51,759 bases of DNA from Hondaea fermentalgiana (GCA_014084085.1 NPFB01000106.1:1-51759), one strand, 5' to 3'. Numbered from the stretch's first letter, positions 9,177 to 19,082 are shown. A program made the numbers and translations. The notes: generated by a model from the letters alone, not told the origin.

Positions 9177-12100
9177 TCATCTCTTGGGGTAGTCCTGCAG
9201 TACGAGGTTCTCGAGATCGTACGGCATAATGTCGAGCCGCTTCCACACCTCGAGACGCGTGCGCAGCGGCTTGCACACGGCCCGCAAAAAGTGCTCGACT
9301 GTCTCGGCGTTGGCATCCATTTTCGACTGCGCCAACCTTCTCAGGACCAAGACCACCATCTTCATTCGCGCCTCGGCAGCCGCGCGCGTGTTCAAGTCCA
9401 TGCGCGCCGTCTTCGCTAGCGTCTCGAATTCAGACTCGAGAGCGGACCGCACCGAGGCCGCAGCGCCATCGCGACGCATCGCGGAAGCCGCCACGCCTTC
9501 CGGTCTGCAATTGTACGCTTCGGAGAAGCGATGCCAAATCACACCTGCCGTGAGACCCCGCACCTGAAAGAGCTCCACGCCACCATCGTCCAGCATGGGC
9601 AGATTCACAACGTCATCGAGCGACTTCACCACGGGGATCTTGATCGTTCCCAAGAGATCCTCAAAATAGCTCTCATCCGGTACATGCGTGGCCCACACTG
9701 TCGCCATCCGAACCCTGGCCATGGGAACGACAAAATCTTCTTCTCCCTCTCGCATCCTCGTCAGCGGAAGCAAAACGCGCGAACAAAACGCCGACGTGTG
9801 CTGCGTATCGATTCGAAAGCTTCCCTCCGAGGTAATCGCAAGTGTCTCCATGACATCCTTGCGCGAGCTCGTCGTGGAAAGCGAAAAAGTCCGCAACGTG
9901 TCGCTAACGGTGTCCGACATCCAAAAATTCGTCACCGAGGCGCTCGAGTGGTCATCCTCACCCGCGTTTGTTCGCAGAGGCGCAAGCCCTCGCGAACTGG
10001 GCAGAGTTGCCAAAAGATACCCGCGGAGCTGCATCTCATGTCGCGAATCGACCGCCAAATCATGCAAGAGATCCAATGCAAAAGCTGCTTCCTGCGGAGG
10101 CCATGTCGGGGCCGGAGCTCCGCGGAGCGCACCAGACTGTGCCGGATCTTGCAAGCACGCGAGCGCAAACTTTACAATCACGCGCTTCACGTCCACATGA
10201 AGCGCCGGGGTCGTGCGGGCCCACTCGCTCCGCAACAGCGCCAGCGCTTCCGGGAGCTGGATCTCCGTAAGAAGACGGAGAACTGCCTTGTGCACACCAA
10301 CTCGTAGCATTTTCCGCCGTGTCTCGCCGAGGACGAGGCCCAAGATGCCCAAGAGCTTGGCCTCGCCCACATGTTGCCGCACCCCAGCAAGTGTCATTGC
10401 GGTACCATTTCCAAAGTCATTTTGCATCGCCTCGGGCGACAACAGATACACCAGGCAGGCAAACGGGTCGTGCGCCTCAAAAACGTTCTGGATGATGGTC
10501 TTCACGCTCCGCTGCGTCTCCACTGACACGTTTCCGCTTTCTCGCTTTTCCACGTCCGCTTGCTCGTAAAGCTTCATCAAACACGTCATGGCCGCTTGGG
10601 TTTCAAGCGCAGGGTTTGCCAGCCATTGCTTGAGCGCCTCCGTCCGCTGCTCAGACGCCAGCTCCCCATTGGAGAAATCGGCCCAGCTCTGCTCCGCCAC
10701 ACGACGCGCCACCACGTACGGAAGACGATCGATCCGTAAAGTCGAAAAATCCCACACGCGGAGACCTCCCATTTGCCGCAACAAATCCTCCCGTTCCTCG
10801 TCATCGCGGGCCTGTTCGAGCTTGCGCAAGCGCTTCTCGTCCTGAAAAAATCTGCCCGCAAAGTTCTCGTGAGTCTCGCGCTCTGGCGCAACATAGACAG
10901 CGACCTGATCCTGCCTCTGACGAAAGAGTACTTCTTCCACCGCCTCCATGTAGATTGCGCTTTCGTCCATTTCCAAGAGGGCGCGCGCTCGGTCCACCTT
11001 GGCCGACACGTCCGCATGGCCCCGCTGCCGTGGCAAACATACCTCGTCGTGCGTGCAACAGCGCATCACTGCCACAAAGAGACCCAATGTGTGCTCCTTT
11101 GATTCGGGAGCCGTCTCACGAAGACGAGCTTCCAGGGCCTCACCCAGCTTGAGCACGCCCTTTCTCTCATCTTGCCGGCGCTGCCACGCAAGAACGGCGC
11201 GTTTGCAAGAGGCCTCGTCATACATAGGCGTAGAGAGTCCTTGCACGAACCCCACACTCGGCTTTGCTGCCGCTACCCCGACCAGAGCAAGGCGTTCTCG
11301 CGCTGCACGCAACGTAGGGAAAGCAGCGCAAACACGCGAGGCTACGCAGTTCTCTGAGACCCCATATTCCGCGACGCTGCTCTTCTCAAGCATGTCCAGA
11401 AAGTCGCCAACGGTGCTCAAATTGCAAAGGGCATTGCGACCTGAACACGCCTCGTTAACAAGGTCTGTAATCGTCTCGAATATGCCCGGCGTGGCTGGCC
11501 AGTATTGGCCAAGCGAACGCACAAGCTGCGTGATGCGCGACAAACTCGACGCAAAATGCGCGCCAAGACCGAACGGCTGATCCAGATCCACGGCCTCGTA
11601 GCCGGAAGAGACCACCGCAATCATGTCCAGCGCGCTCACTTGGGGCGAGATGATCTCGCCTCGATCGACGCGCTCTTCCTTCTTGCAGAAATGCAAAGTC
11701 CGGGCCTTGTCCACGGCACTCGACGGCAGCCCGGCTGTTCCTGCCAAAAGTGGAACCACTTCGCCGTCAAAGTTGACGACTCGTTTCAAATCATCGCTGT
11801 CGACGGATGCGTGCGCCAACACGAGCTGTTCGCGGGCGCGTGCCCCCGTCTGCACGGATTCCATGACCAAGAGCGATTTGGCTGCCGTCGCGTACCAGGC
11901 CTTGCGCGTCTCTAGAGAAGCCTCCCTGGCTTGCATATCTACGTCACCCGGTCCTGATTGCGTCATCAGCCAGGAACACGTCACATCCATGACGAGATTC
12001 AGCATGACACGCAAACACCGGGACGCCGCGTCCATCAGTCGCGCGTCCATGTTCGTTGCTGCCACCGTATCTTGTGTCAATTGACCCAGAGCGGAGAGCA

Positions 12101-15100
12101 CGACTTGCACGCTTTTGGCGGCGGGACCTTCGCGAGCAAATCCCGCCACCGTTGCGCTGTCTTCCGTATCCATCGCTACGGATGACGCTTCCTGGCGCGA
12201 TGCAATAAGCCGCGCGGCCGCATCCGTCACATAATCTTCGCGCAGGAACAAATGAACCATTTTGGGCCATCGCCGCGACAGCGCCTCAAGACCTTGTACG
12301 CGGTTCGGTCCCTGCTCGTTTCTGATGCTGCGTACAAAATCGGAAAAAACGCGGCTCGCCACGGTACGCGACTTGCGAGCGCACGCGCGATCGAGCTGGT
12401 CCATGTAAGCCGATAGTCTCCCATTGCCAGATTCGTTAAAGGTGCTTTGCCGTCGCAAATCCCGCCACTCCTCGGCAAAGGCCTCATCTCGGGGGTGTGC
12501 GCGCTCTCTGAGCGCAAGCTTGAGCTCATTCATCTCCCGTGCCGTCAGCGTTTCAAGCTTGGGGATCAAGTCGACCTGGACAGCGTGAATCATCCGGTCT
12601 AGAATGTCAATCCTCCCACTTTGCAACGCGGGCTGTCGGCTAACGGTTCGCGTCATGTACGAGAACAGAAACTGCTCACGACAGCCTACGGCCTCAATGA
12701 CGACGTCGCCAATTTGAGGGAATACAGACTCCACGTCCATCCAGGCTTGGGCACGAATGACAATGGTCAAGAGCTTCCTCAGGGATTCATCGATGGCCTT
12801 CACGTCGCCCTTGGCAGCTTCCACAGCCAGATTCGTTACAATATCGCCGAGCTTGGCACTTCCACGCGGCCCGCTTGGCTGCAAAAGGTCCACAAGCAGC
12901 GTCCCCAGAATGCGCGCAGAGGCACCATCCTTGGCCGCAAACGGAGGCCGCCAAGACGCAACCGTTCCAAGTCTAGTCTCTGCAATGTCCGGGCCTTGCG
13001 CTTTGCGAGCAAAGAGGAGGCTCACCAAAGACTCCCACTGCTGAAGAAGGGTCCTTTGCAGCTCCTTGGCGTCCTGCGCAGAATAAGAGGCCTGCACAAA
13101 CTCGGACGTGACCTCATCCCACGTGTACTTGGTATTGCCCGCGTCAAGCTCGCTGTCAAACGCCGAATGCAAAGCATATTTGCGCCAGTTTGTCACCGCC
13201 ACGTCAAGAGCTTTGATGCTTGCTTCCTCACGCAGTTTAGCGGCCACACGCGACTCCGTAGACGTGCAAAGCGAGGTGCGCAAGTCTGTGGATCGCCCGA
13301 GGTACTTTGCCAATTCTTTGCTTTGAAGGTTCATTCGAGGCACCATGAGGAACTCGAGACTCTCCAGATACTGGCCAAGCCACACCTCGTACATTGCATT
13401 CACGATTGCCTGACGCTGCTTCGTCTCCTTGTCGCCCAAAGTGCCGGCCCAGCTCACCATATATTCGGCGGTTGTCTCGGAGACTGCCAAGAGCCGGGTT
13501 CTCTCTTCATAGAGTGAATGCGAGTATTGCGCCTGCTTCTGCCGCGTGGGACGTGCATTGCGCCTGGCTGGCGAATTTTCCTTACGCCTTGTCGACAGAT
13601 ACAACGGAATCCAACGCGTCATGCTTTCAGTCACGAGACTTTTCAGCTCGCTCGTATCCTCTACAAAGCGCGCATGCATGCATGCCGCCCCGACGATTGC
13701 AATGCCCGCCGAAGCACAGCGTCTCGCTACTTCATCCCGACTGTCACAGTCTCCGGCGCGCTCGTACAAGACACGCGCAAGCGTAACGAGGACGCCGTAC
13801 CAAATCTCGCCAAAGACTGCCCGAATGGACTCCTGCCCAAGCGCGGTGCCAATTTCCTTGACTGCGCGCAAAAGCTGAGCCAAATAAAGGTTGCGCTTGC
13901 TAAAGTGAGCTTTCTCTCTTTCCGCTTTCTCCTGCCAACCCGGACGTGACATGTCATCAAGGGGGAGACGAAGCGCGAACCCCCACGCAAAAGGCTCCTC
14001 CGAAGAATTTGGTGCGCTCTCCAGCGTGAGACTCGAACCACACTTGAGGCACGCGACGATCTCGTCTCCACACCACTGGAGCAATCGCTTGCCCTGCGTT
14101 TTCGCATCTCCTCCTGAAGCGTGGCGCGCATCGTGCTCAAACCTGCCCGTCCGAAGCCTTTGGACAATTGCCCCCTTGACCTGCTCAAAGAGATCCTCCT
14201 TGCACGCGGATACAATCACCGGCGCCGCACCGCCGCCTTCGCGCTCAAGATCCTTCAAATTCTCGGTGCAGGAAAGGAGGGCGTCAACAAGGTCCTGAAG
14301 TGGAGTTGCACCAAGGAGTCGGGGCGCCATTCGCGCCAATGAGCCCGAAAATTGGATCTTGAGGGCATGCTGAGCAAAGCGCGACATCTCCTCCGGGCTT
14401 CGTGTATTGAGCATCTCTACCACGCGGTCTCTGTGTTCCCATTGCACGGCCATCTCCCTGGGGTACAATGGGGGGAATTCCTGCAACAGCGAAAACAACT
14501 TGCTCGCGTCGCGAGCAGAAGGTGCTTTCCAGGACTCCATAACGATTGACCAGGCAAAGTGCACGTAGAACACACCAAGAACACGGTTTGCCCCACCTTG
14601 TGCGACTTCGGATTTCAACGACTCTTCATAGGCTGCCACGAGCGCGTCCCCGTAGCGATCCCAAAATCGCTTCATGGGCAATTCGGCGAGGGTGATCTTG
14701 AGGTCACGTGCGTTACCTCCGTCTTCAGGATTCGTGAAAAAGATCTTCCACTGGGCAAGAAACTTGTCGACCCTGGCCAGGACCATGCGGGCGGCCACAT
14801 CGGGTCCCGCCATGACAAGAGCCTTCTTGGCCAAAGCTGTAGCGCGAAGGTGCAAATTCTCGTAGAGAGCCTCGGCAATCGCGGGCTTTGGCCGGGCCTG
14901 CAAAACCCGCTCTGCTCGCAGTTGAAGCTCTTTCGGACTGCGCGACGACTCGACCATCGCTACGAGCTCCTCATCAGTCAGGGCCGAGCACTGCACCGCA
15001 GAACGCATCGCGAGAGCGCGAAGCGATTCGCCAGCTTCGTTCACGGCGTAGCGCAAGAGCTCTGCGCCGCGGGGCCCAAGCACAGGGGCGGCGAGAAGTG

Positions 15101-15536
15101 CCATCTCGGCAATGTCCCGTCTCGACGTCATACGCATCGGACTCGCGTCCGCGTACAGCACCCGAACAAAGTCTTCGTCGTCCTCTGTCGTCAAATGCAT
15201 TTCGGCGTCTCCGTCTCCGTCTTTGTCGCCATCCGTAGGGTTCGAGGCTTCGTCCGTCGTCTTGAACGTGAGCAAATCTCGCGTCAGTGTTGCGAGCGCC
15301 TCGAGCCGCGCCTCGTCGCCTTCGCGATGTGCCTCCCGGATCACCCGAGGAAGCACGCTCGCTCGCGTCTTCTTGGGCATCTCCGCCATGACGTTGACCA
15401 CCTCTTTCGCGCTTGGGACCGTGTTTTCCCGCGCGAACAGCGCGCACAGCCGCTCCTTTTTCGCATCGTCCCCCGCGAACCCGCCCACCAGTGTTGCCGC
15501 CGCCACTGCTGCTGCTGCTGCTGCTGACGCTGACAT
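9177..15536 (-). CDS. Giant 2,119-residue protein, probable alpha-solenoid
   Basis: One uninterrupted frame of 6,360 bases, starting at a Met (MSASAAAAAAVAAATLVGGF) whose Ala run comes from a GCN repeat. The composition is helix-forming throughout, with amphipathic repeats of 30-45 residues such as SPEEMSRFAQHALKIQ, SALTDEELVAMVESSRSPKE and LMKLYEQADVEKRE. It has few Gly/Pro-rich breaks and no membrane segments or signal peptide. This pattern suggests a HEAT/ARM-like solenoid, the kind of scaffold used in nuclear transport, translation control or trafficking. No family motif was recognised, so function is left open. The opposite strand carries several long frames that are shadows of its codon bias. 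The gene ends close to a TTATTTTTTT-rich stretch at 9165-9176. Confidence 0.8.
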   Translation of the reverse strand: MSASAAAAAAVAAATLVGGFAGDDAKKERLCALFARENTVPSAKEVVNVMAEMPKKTRASVLPRVIREAHREGDEARLEALATLTRDLLTFKTTDEASNPTDGDKDGDGDAEMHLTTEDDEDFVRVLYADASPMRMTSRRDIAEMALLAAPVLGPRGAELLRYAVNEAGESLRALAMRSAVQCSALTDEELVAMVESSRSPKELQLRAERVLQARPKPAIAEALYENLHLRATALAKKALVMAGPDVAARMVLARVDKFLAQWKIFFTNPEDGGNARDLKITLAELPMKRFWDRYGDALVAAYEESLKSEVAQGGANRVLGVFYVHFAWSIVMESWKAPSARDASKLFSLLQEFPPLYPREMAVQWEHRDRVVEMLNTRSPEEMSRFAQHALKIQFSGSLARMAPRLLGATPLQDLVDALLSCTENLKDLEREGGGAAPVIVSACKEDLFEQVKGAIVQRLRTGRFEHDARHASGGDAKTQGKRLLQWCGDEIVACLKCGSSLTLESAPNSSEEPFAWGFALRLPLDDMSRPGWQEKAEREKAHFSKRNLYLAQLLRAVKEIGTALGQESIRAVFGEIWYGVLVTLARVLYERAGDCDSRDEVARRCASAGIAIVGAACMHARFVEDTSELKSLVTESMTRWIPLYLSTRRKENSPARRNARPTRQKQAQYSHSLYEERTRLLAVSETTAEYMVSWAGTLGDKETKQRQAIVNAMYEVWLGQYLESLEFLMVPRMNLQSKELAKYLGRSTDLRTSLCTSTESRVAAKLREEASIKALDVAVTNWRKYALHSAFDSELDAGNTKYTWDEVTSEFVQASYSAQDAKELQRTLLQQWESLVSLLFARKAQGPDIAETRLGTVASWRPPFAAKDGASARILGTLLVDLLQPSGPRGSAKLGDIVTNLAVEAAKGDVKAIDESLRKLLTIVIRAQAWMDVESVFPQIGDVVIEAVGCREQFLFSYMTRTVSRQPALQSGRIDILDRMIHAVQVDLIPKLETLTAREMNELKLALRERAHPRDEAFAEEWRDLRRQSTFNESGNGRLSAYMDQLDRACARKSRTVASRVFSDFVRSIRNEQGPNRVQGLEALSRRWPKMVHLFLREDYVTDAAARLIASRQEASSVAMDTEDSATVAGFAREGPAAKSVQVVLSALGQLTQDTVAATNMDARLMDAASRCLRVMLNLVMDVTCSWLMTQSGPGDVDMQAREASLETRKAWYATAAKSLLVMESVQTGARAREQLVLAHASVDSDDLKRVVNFDGEVVPLLAGTAGLPSSAVDKARTLHFCKKEERVDRGEIISPQVSALDMIAVVSSGYEAVDLDQPFGLGAHFASSLSRITQLVRSLGQYWPATPGIFETITDLVNEACSGRNALCNLSTVGDFLDMLEKSSVAEYGVSENCVASRVCAAFPTLRAARERLALVGVAAAKPSVGFVQGLSTPMYDEASCKRAVLAWQRRQDERKGVLKLGEALEARLRETAPESKEHTLGLFVAVMRCCTHDEVCLPRQRGHADVSAKVDRARALLEMDESAIYMEAVEEVLFRQRQDQVAVYVAPERETHENFAGRFFQDEKRLRKLEQARDDEEREDLLRQMGGLRVWDFSTLRIDRLPYVVARRVAEQSWADFSNGELASEQRTEALKQWLANPALETQAAMTCLMKLYEQADVEKRESGNVSVETQRSVKTIIQNVFEAHDPFACLVYLLSPEAMQNDFGNGTAMTLAGVRQHVGEAKLLGILGLVLGETRRKMLRVGVHKAVLRLLTEIQLPEALALLRSEWARTTPALHVDVKRVIVKFALACLQDPAQSGALRGAPAPTWPPQEAAFALDLLHDLAVDSRHEMQLRGYLLATLPSSRGLAPLRTNAGEDDHSSASVTNFWMSDTVSDTLRTFSLSTTSSRKDVMETLAITSEGSFRIDTQHTSAFCSRVLLPLTRMREGEEDFVVPMARVRMATVWATHVPDESYFEDLLGTIKIPVVKSLDDVVNLPMLDDGGVELFQVRGLTAGVIWHRFSEAYNCRPEGVAASAMRRDGAAASVRSALESEFETLAKTARMDLNTRAAAEARMKMVVLVLRRLAQSKMDANAETVEHFLRAVCKPLRTRLEVWKRLDIMPYDLENLVLQDYPKR

Positions 15537-15944
15537 GCTGCCTCAAGACTCGCGGTTTTCTTCAAGTCCTGCTGCCGGTGTTTGGGGTTTGCACAACAAA
15601 CAGTCTTGGGTGCCACGAAGACTGAAAGATCCCTTTTTTCTTTCTTTTCTCGAACTCACAGTCAACTCAACTCAATTCTGCACTTGTAGTAAGAAAAATT
15701 AAGGTTCTCTACGAGATCCGAGGCGGTTCTGCGCTGGATCTTCGGACGGTTCGTTAAGCTGCGTTCTCCTGCCAACCCATCGCGCGCACGATCGCGTTTC
15801 GTACCGCGATCCTCGGCCAGCTGCAGCTGGCAGTGGCCATGGTGGCTGGCTGGCTGGTCGCTCGAGGTTCCTGGCCTGCTCCGCTCGGCTGGCCTGCACG
15901 GACGCTGCGGCGGCGGCCAAAAAAAAAAGAAAGGGGAAAGAAGA

Positions 15945-16046
15945 CGCCCACCCAGGAGTTGAACCTGGACTTCGACTGTTCATAGAGAATTTCCAATCTT
16001 CGATCGTACATTTAGTACGACCAACTTGTGCTGCCTTTTGGGGGCG
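15945..16046 (-). ncRNA. tRNA-like Pol III unit
   Basis: Read on the minus strand, the 3' end has a perfect T-arm (stem CCAGG/CCTGG, loop TTCAACT, 15952-15968) containing a B-box GGTTCAACTCC. The 3' acceptor strand GTGGGCG (15945-15951) pairs in six of seven positions with CGCCCCC at 16040-16046. An A-box-like AGCACAAGTTGG follows the 5' strand. A five-pair stem GATTG/CAGTC precedes a normal five-base variable region, but its loop has 15 bases. An eight-pair hairpin (GGTCGTAC/GTACGATC) sits where the D-arm should end. T10 (complement of 15919-15928) lies downstream like a Pol III terminator. The D-arm does not fit a standard tRNA and no anticodon can be named. It could be an intron-containing tRNA, a tRNA pseudogene or a tRNA-derived repeat. 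Confidence 0.4.
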
Positions 16047-16196
16047 TAAAAGCCGACGGCCACCTCGGCCCGTGAACGAGTTCGAAATCGGATCGAGGTA
16101 AACTCCTTTATAACGACCGGGCTTCGCGCTCACCATTTCCAATGTATCCAATGTATATAGGCGATTGCAATGCATCTGTGCACCAGTCTTTTTGTT

Positions 16197-16288
16197 CGTG
16201 CGATGTCAAAGGTTGACCCCATGACTTTCTCTAAAAAATTCAGAAATTTACTTGTCATGGGTTGTCGGTTCGATTCCGGCTCGCGCGG
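16197..16288 (+). tRNA. Putative tRNA with enlarged anticodon loop, identity unknown
   Basis: The acceptor stem is fully paired (CGTGCGA at 16197-16203 with TCGCGCG at 16281-16287). The T-arm is GTCGG/CCGGC around TTCGATT (16264-16280), giving a consensus B-box GGTTCGATTCC. The anticodon stem ATGAC/GTCAT extends to eight pairs as CCCATGAC/GTCATGGG, and the variable region is short. The loop of this stem is about 28 bases, as expected if it carries an intron of about 21 bases. The D-arm is small (TCAA-AGG-TTGA). T5 at 16292-16296 and T20 at 16302-16321 follow as terminators. Anticodon placement is ambiguous (TCT or CTA can be drawn), so no amino acid is assigned. A degenerate tRNA or SINE head is the alternative. 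Confidence 0.45.
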
Positions 16289-16301
16289 TTATTTTTGGTC
16301 G

Positions 16302-16321
16302 TTTTTTTTTTTTTTTTTTTT
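16302..16321 (+). terminator. T20 tract, likely Pol III terminator
   Basis: Twenty consecutive T begin 14 bases after the discriminator position of the tRNA-like unit, with a T5 run between. Runs of four or more T end RNA polymerase III transcription. Confidence 0.5.
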
Positions 16322-16549
16322 GCCAATGACGCAAAAGCTTGGAAGAGACGAGGTCAGCATAGGTGCGTGATGATCGTTTCATTTGAGATCGGAGGAACTC
16401 TGAAAGGGACTAAAAGGCTGTACTAAGACCCTCGAGAATCTCTTGACGTCTAGACCGCATAATGCTCCCTCAAGATTAGGATAGTTTTTTTGTTTTTTTT
16501 GGCAAGTTCACACAATCAAAATACAAGTCTCCGTTTACTGGGTGTCACA

Positions 16550-17428
16550 TCAGGGAAGTAAACCCAAGAGCGCGGGCCAAATCAGACCATGAAGCACAAT
16601 TACTCCCGCGCCCAAAGCAGTCGCGGTCTGCGCATTTGCTAAAACAGACATGCTTCGAAAAACGACGAGAGCGATGCAAGCGCTACTAGAAAGCAGTACA
16701 CTGAGTTTGCAAAGCACCAGGAATACGCCGCCGCCCGATGTCGGCGTTAAACCAAGAAGTAGACAATGCGAAAACACACCATAGCCGCACACGCAAAACA
16801 ACTGATCCAGGCGAAGCGGTCTCAGATACACGTGTCGTCCCTTGTCACCATCATCGTCGTGGTCGTTAACAGCCACGTCATCACCGCCATGATTTGCTTC
16901 ACGCTGGCCCTCGTCCAGGGCTGCCCCGCCTTGCTCCTCATCGAGCTCCTGCGATGCAACATCGACACCCAAACCACCGGAGATGATTCTATACTCGTGC
17001 AAAATGCGCCTCGACGCAAGATAGAGGCCTCCTGACAGGCCCACCCAGTAGAATATTGCCACAAGGATACCGCTGAGGACAGAAAACCCGGTGGCTTGCA
17101 AAAGGAGGGCCTTTGTCGCTGTCAGCACGATCGGGCCGTAGAGGTCCGGATCTGCAATGAGGGCGACGGTCGGCCTGTGCATAGGCACCAGCGAGTGTAC
17201 GAGCCGCCGGAGGACAACCTTGGTCTCCACATTCTCCAAGTACGGCTTGGCCATTTCCATCAGAATTGCCAACTCCTGCCGCGCCAAGATCTCTACTCCG
17301 ACGCCCTCGTCCTTGTCCAGCCGGTGGCGCGCGAGGGCGCCGCTGCCGCCGCTCGCCTCCATCTCGTCTTGCACGCCGCCCTCGGTGCCGTGTTCTGACG
17401 TGCTCGAGCGTCTCTTCTGGGTCGTCAT
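16550..17428 (-). CDS. Yip1-domain Golgi/ER membrane protein, YIPF3-like
   Basis: A 292-residue protein. A hydrophilic N-terminus of about 85 residues leads into ETKVVLRRLVHSLVPMHRPTV and then DPDLYGPIVLTATKALLL. LRRLVHSLVP followed by DLYGP at the first membrane helix is the signature of YIPF3/YIPF4-type Yip1 proteins. About five helices follow, including FSVLSGILVAIFYWVGLSGG, VFSHCLLLGLTP and VIVLHGLIWPALLGLLP. An acidic loop (residues about 160-200, AVNDHDDDGDKG) interrupts the domain and is longer than usual. YIPF proteins act in ER-Golgi trafficking with Rab GTPases, and YIPF3 partners with YIPF4 in animals. The gene is head to head with FEN1. Confidence 0.75.
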   Translation of the reverse strand: MTTQKRRSSTSEHGTEGGVQDEMEASGGSGALARHRLDKDEGVGVEILARQELAILMEMAKPYLENVETKVVLRRLVHSLVPMHRPTVALIADPDLYGPIVLTATKALLLQATGFSVLSGILVAIFYWVGLSGGLYLASRRILHEYRIISGGLGVDVASQELDEEQGGAALDEGQREANHGGDDVAVNDHDDDGDKGRHVYLRPLRLDQLFCVCGYGVFSHCLLLGLTPTSGGGVFLVLCKLSVLLSSSACIALVVFRSMSVLANAQTATALGAGVIVLHGLIWPALLGLLP

Positions 17429-17888
17429 GGAGTCCCGCTCTGCCCTCGCCCGTATCTCGTCCCGCTCCTTGCCGCGCCGCTTCCGCGCGCCGCCTCTCTC
17501 CGGCTACGCGCACGCGTCGCGCTCTCGTTCTGCTCTGCCAATGCGTCGATCAGAAACGGTTTATCGAGGCCTCTTTTTATTTGATTTTCATTTTTTTGTC
17601 TGGCAGTGGGTTGCGCCTGGGTATAGTAGTGGGCGCGACTTGACTGTGAGAGGCCCGAATCGAAACAAAGGAGAAACCCAACCACCGCAACGCGGACCGA
17701 CGCGGACGACGCAGATCGGAGACAGGAGACGAGCGTGCGAGGCAAGCTCGTGACAGGGTCTGCGCTGCGCGTAAAGCCCGGCTGTCTTCGAAGGAGCCCC
17801 GCGCCGCGCTCGAGCACCGGACACGAGTCTAAAGCGAGTGTCAACTCAACCACCGCCTCCTTTCGACACACAGACAAACCACGAGACC
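17429..17888. promoter_or_regulatory. Divergent promoter interval, YIPF3-like / FEN1
   Basis: A 460-base interval separates two start codons pointing away from each other, so it must hold both promoters. A T-rich stretch (17570-17600) lies near the middle. The FEN1 side ends in a T-poor leader (ACACAGACAAACCACGAGACC directly before ATG). No defined factor site was recognised. Confidence 0.5.
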
Positions 17889-19082
17889 ATGGGCATCAAG
17901 CAGCTCATGAAGCTGCTGGACGAGGAGGCGCCAGGATGCTACAAGGAGACGGAAAAGACCAGCTACATGGGCCGCACCGTGGCGATTGATGCCTCAATGC
18001 AAATGTACGCCTTTCTCGTCATGGTGCGCACAGCGGGTGCAGGAGGGGCGCCCGCGCAGCACCTCATGAACGAGGCCGGCGAAGTAACCTCACACATAAG
18101 CGGGTTCTTTTACAGAACCATCAACCTCTTACAAAAGGGTCTCAAGCCCGTATTCGTCTTTGACGGCAAGGCGCCCGAGCTCAAGAGCGACGAGATTTCC
18201 AAGCGCAAGGAAGCCAAGGCCAAGGCCGAGGCTGATCTGCAAAAGGCCCAAGAGGCGCACCGCGACGCCGAGGATCAGGAAAAGGCCCAAGAAGAAATCG
18301 AAAAGGCCTCGAAACGAACAACTCGCGTTACGCGCGAGCACAATGAGGACGTCCAAAAGCTATTGCGCCTCATGGGCCTGCCCATTGTTCTTGCACCTGG
18401 CGAGGCCGAGGCGCAGTGCGCCGAGCTTTGCGCAAAGGGCAAGGTCTTCGCCGCCGCCACCGAAGACATGGATGCCCTTACGTTTGGCGCGCCCATTCTC
18501 TTGCGCCGCCTCACGCTTCCTGACTCGCAAAACCAGCCTGTTGTCGAGATCCACCTCGACAAGGTTCTCGCGCAACTCGAGCTCACCATGGACCAGTTCA
18601 TTGACCTCTGTATCCTCTGCGGCTGCGACTATTGCTCCAGCATCAAGGGCATTGGCCCCAAAAAGGCGCTAAAGTACATTCGCGAAAACAAGACACTCGA
18701 AAAGGTCCTCGAGGTCGTGGGCAAGGAAGCCAAGTACGACATTCCGACTTCGCTCACCGAAAATCTCGATCGCATTCGCGAGATCTTCCGCACGCCAGCA
18801 GTTCACGACGGGAAAGACCTTGACTTCAAGTTTGAGGCTGTCCAAAAGGAAGAACTTCTCAAATTCCTTGTCGAGTCCAAGGGCTTTGACGAAAAGCGCG
18901 TCAAGGCTGCGCTCGAGCGACTCGAAAAGAGCAAGGCACAGACATCACAGTCTCGACTCGAGACGTTTTTCAAGCCCAAGCCGGGCGCTGCCGGCGCTTC
19001 GTCTTCTGTAGGCTTCAAGCGCAAGGCAGGGGCGCAGCGTGGCAAAGGAGCCAAGCGGGGTCGTGGCCGCGGAAGGCGCTAA
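17889..19082 (+). CDS. FEN1: Flap endonuclease 1
   Basis: A 397-residue structure-specific nuclease that removes 5' flaps in Okazaki-fragment maturation and long-patch base-excision repair. The start is the Met at 17889 (MGIKQL), because Gly2 is part of the family's active site. An in-frame Met 17 codons upstream gives an implausible extension. Catalytic acids are all present: Asp34, Asp92 (VFDGKAPE), Glu172 and Glu174 (APGEAEAQC), Asp193 and Asp195 (ATEDMDAL), and Asp247 (CGCDYCSSIKGIGPKKAL, in the helix-two-turn-helix). From Glu172 on, numbering is a constant 14 above human FEN1, consistent with two small upstream insertions. A PIP box (QSRLETFF) for PCNA binding lies near residue 350. The C-terminal tail is a Lys/Arg/Gly-rich nuclear-targeting stretch. 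No introns are needed. Confidence 0.97.
   Translation: MGIKQLMKLLDEEAPGCYKETEKTSYMGRTVAIDASMQMYAFLVMVRTAGAGGAPAQHLMNEAGEVTSHISGFFYRTINLLQKGLKPVFVFDGKAPELKSDEISKRKEAKAKAEADLQKAQEAHRDAEDQEKAQEEIEKASKRTTRVTREHNEDVQKLLRLMGLPIVLAPGEAEAQCAELCAKGKVFAAATEDMDALTFGAPILLRRLTLPDSQNQPVVEIHLDKVLAQLELTMDQFIDLCILCGCDYCSSIKGIGPKKALKYIRENKTLEKVLEVVGKEAKYDIPTSLTENLDRIREIFRTPAVHDGKDLDFKFEAVQKEELLKFLVESKGFDEKRVKAALERLEKSKAQTSQSRLETFFKPKPGAAGASSSVGFKRKAGAQRGKGAKRGRGRGRR

Larger units (their letters stand above)
15537..16549. other. Intergenic with two tRNA-like units and long T tracts
   Basis: About 1 kb between the giant protein gene's start and the 3' end of the YIPF3-like gene. It holds the two tRNA-like units listed separately and a T20 tract at 16302-16321. 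A second T-rich run lies near 16486-16500. Outside those nothing was recognised. Confidence 0.55.

Noticed and set aside
15945..16046. U6 snRNA-like words (GGCAGCACA, ACTAAA, GAAGATT)
   Set aside because: The essential ACAGAGA box and the internal stem-loop are absent. The T-arm and B-box fit a tRNA-like unit better.
16197..16288. Selenocysteine or amber-suppressor tRNA
   Set aside because: The acceptor/T-stem layout is seven plus five, not the nine plus four of eukaryotic tRNA-Sec. A CTA anticodon is only one of several possible drawings of a 28-base loop.
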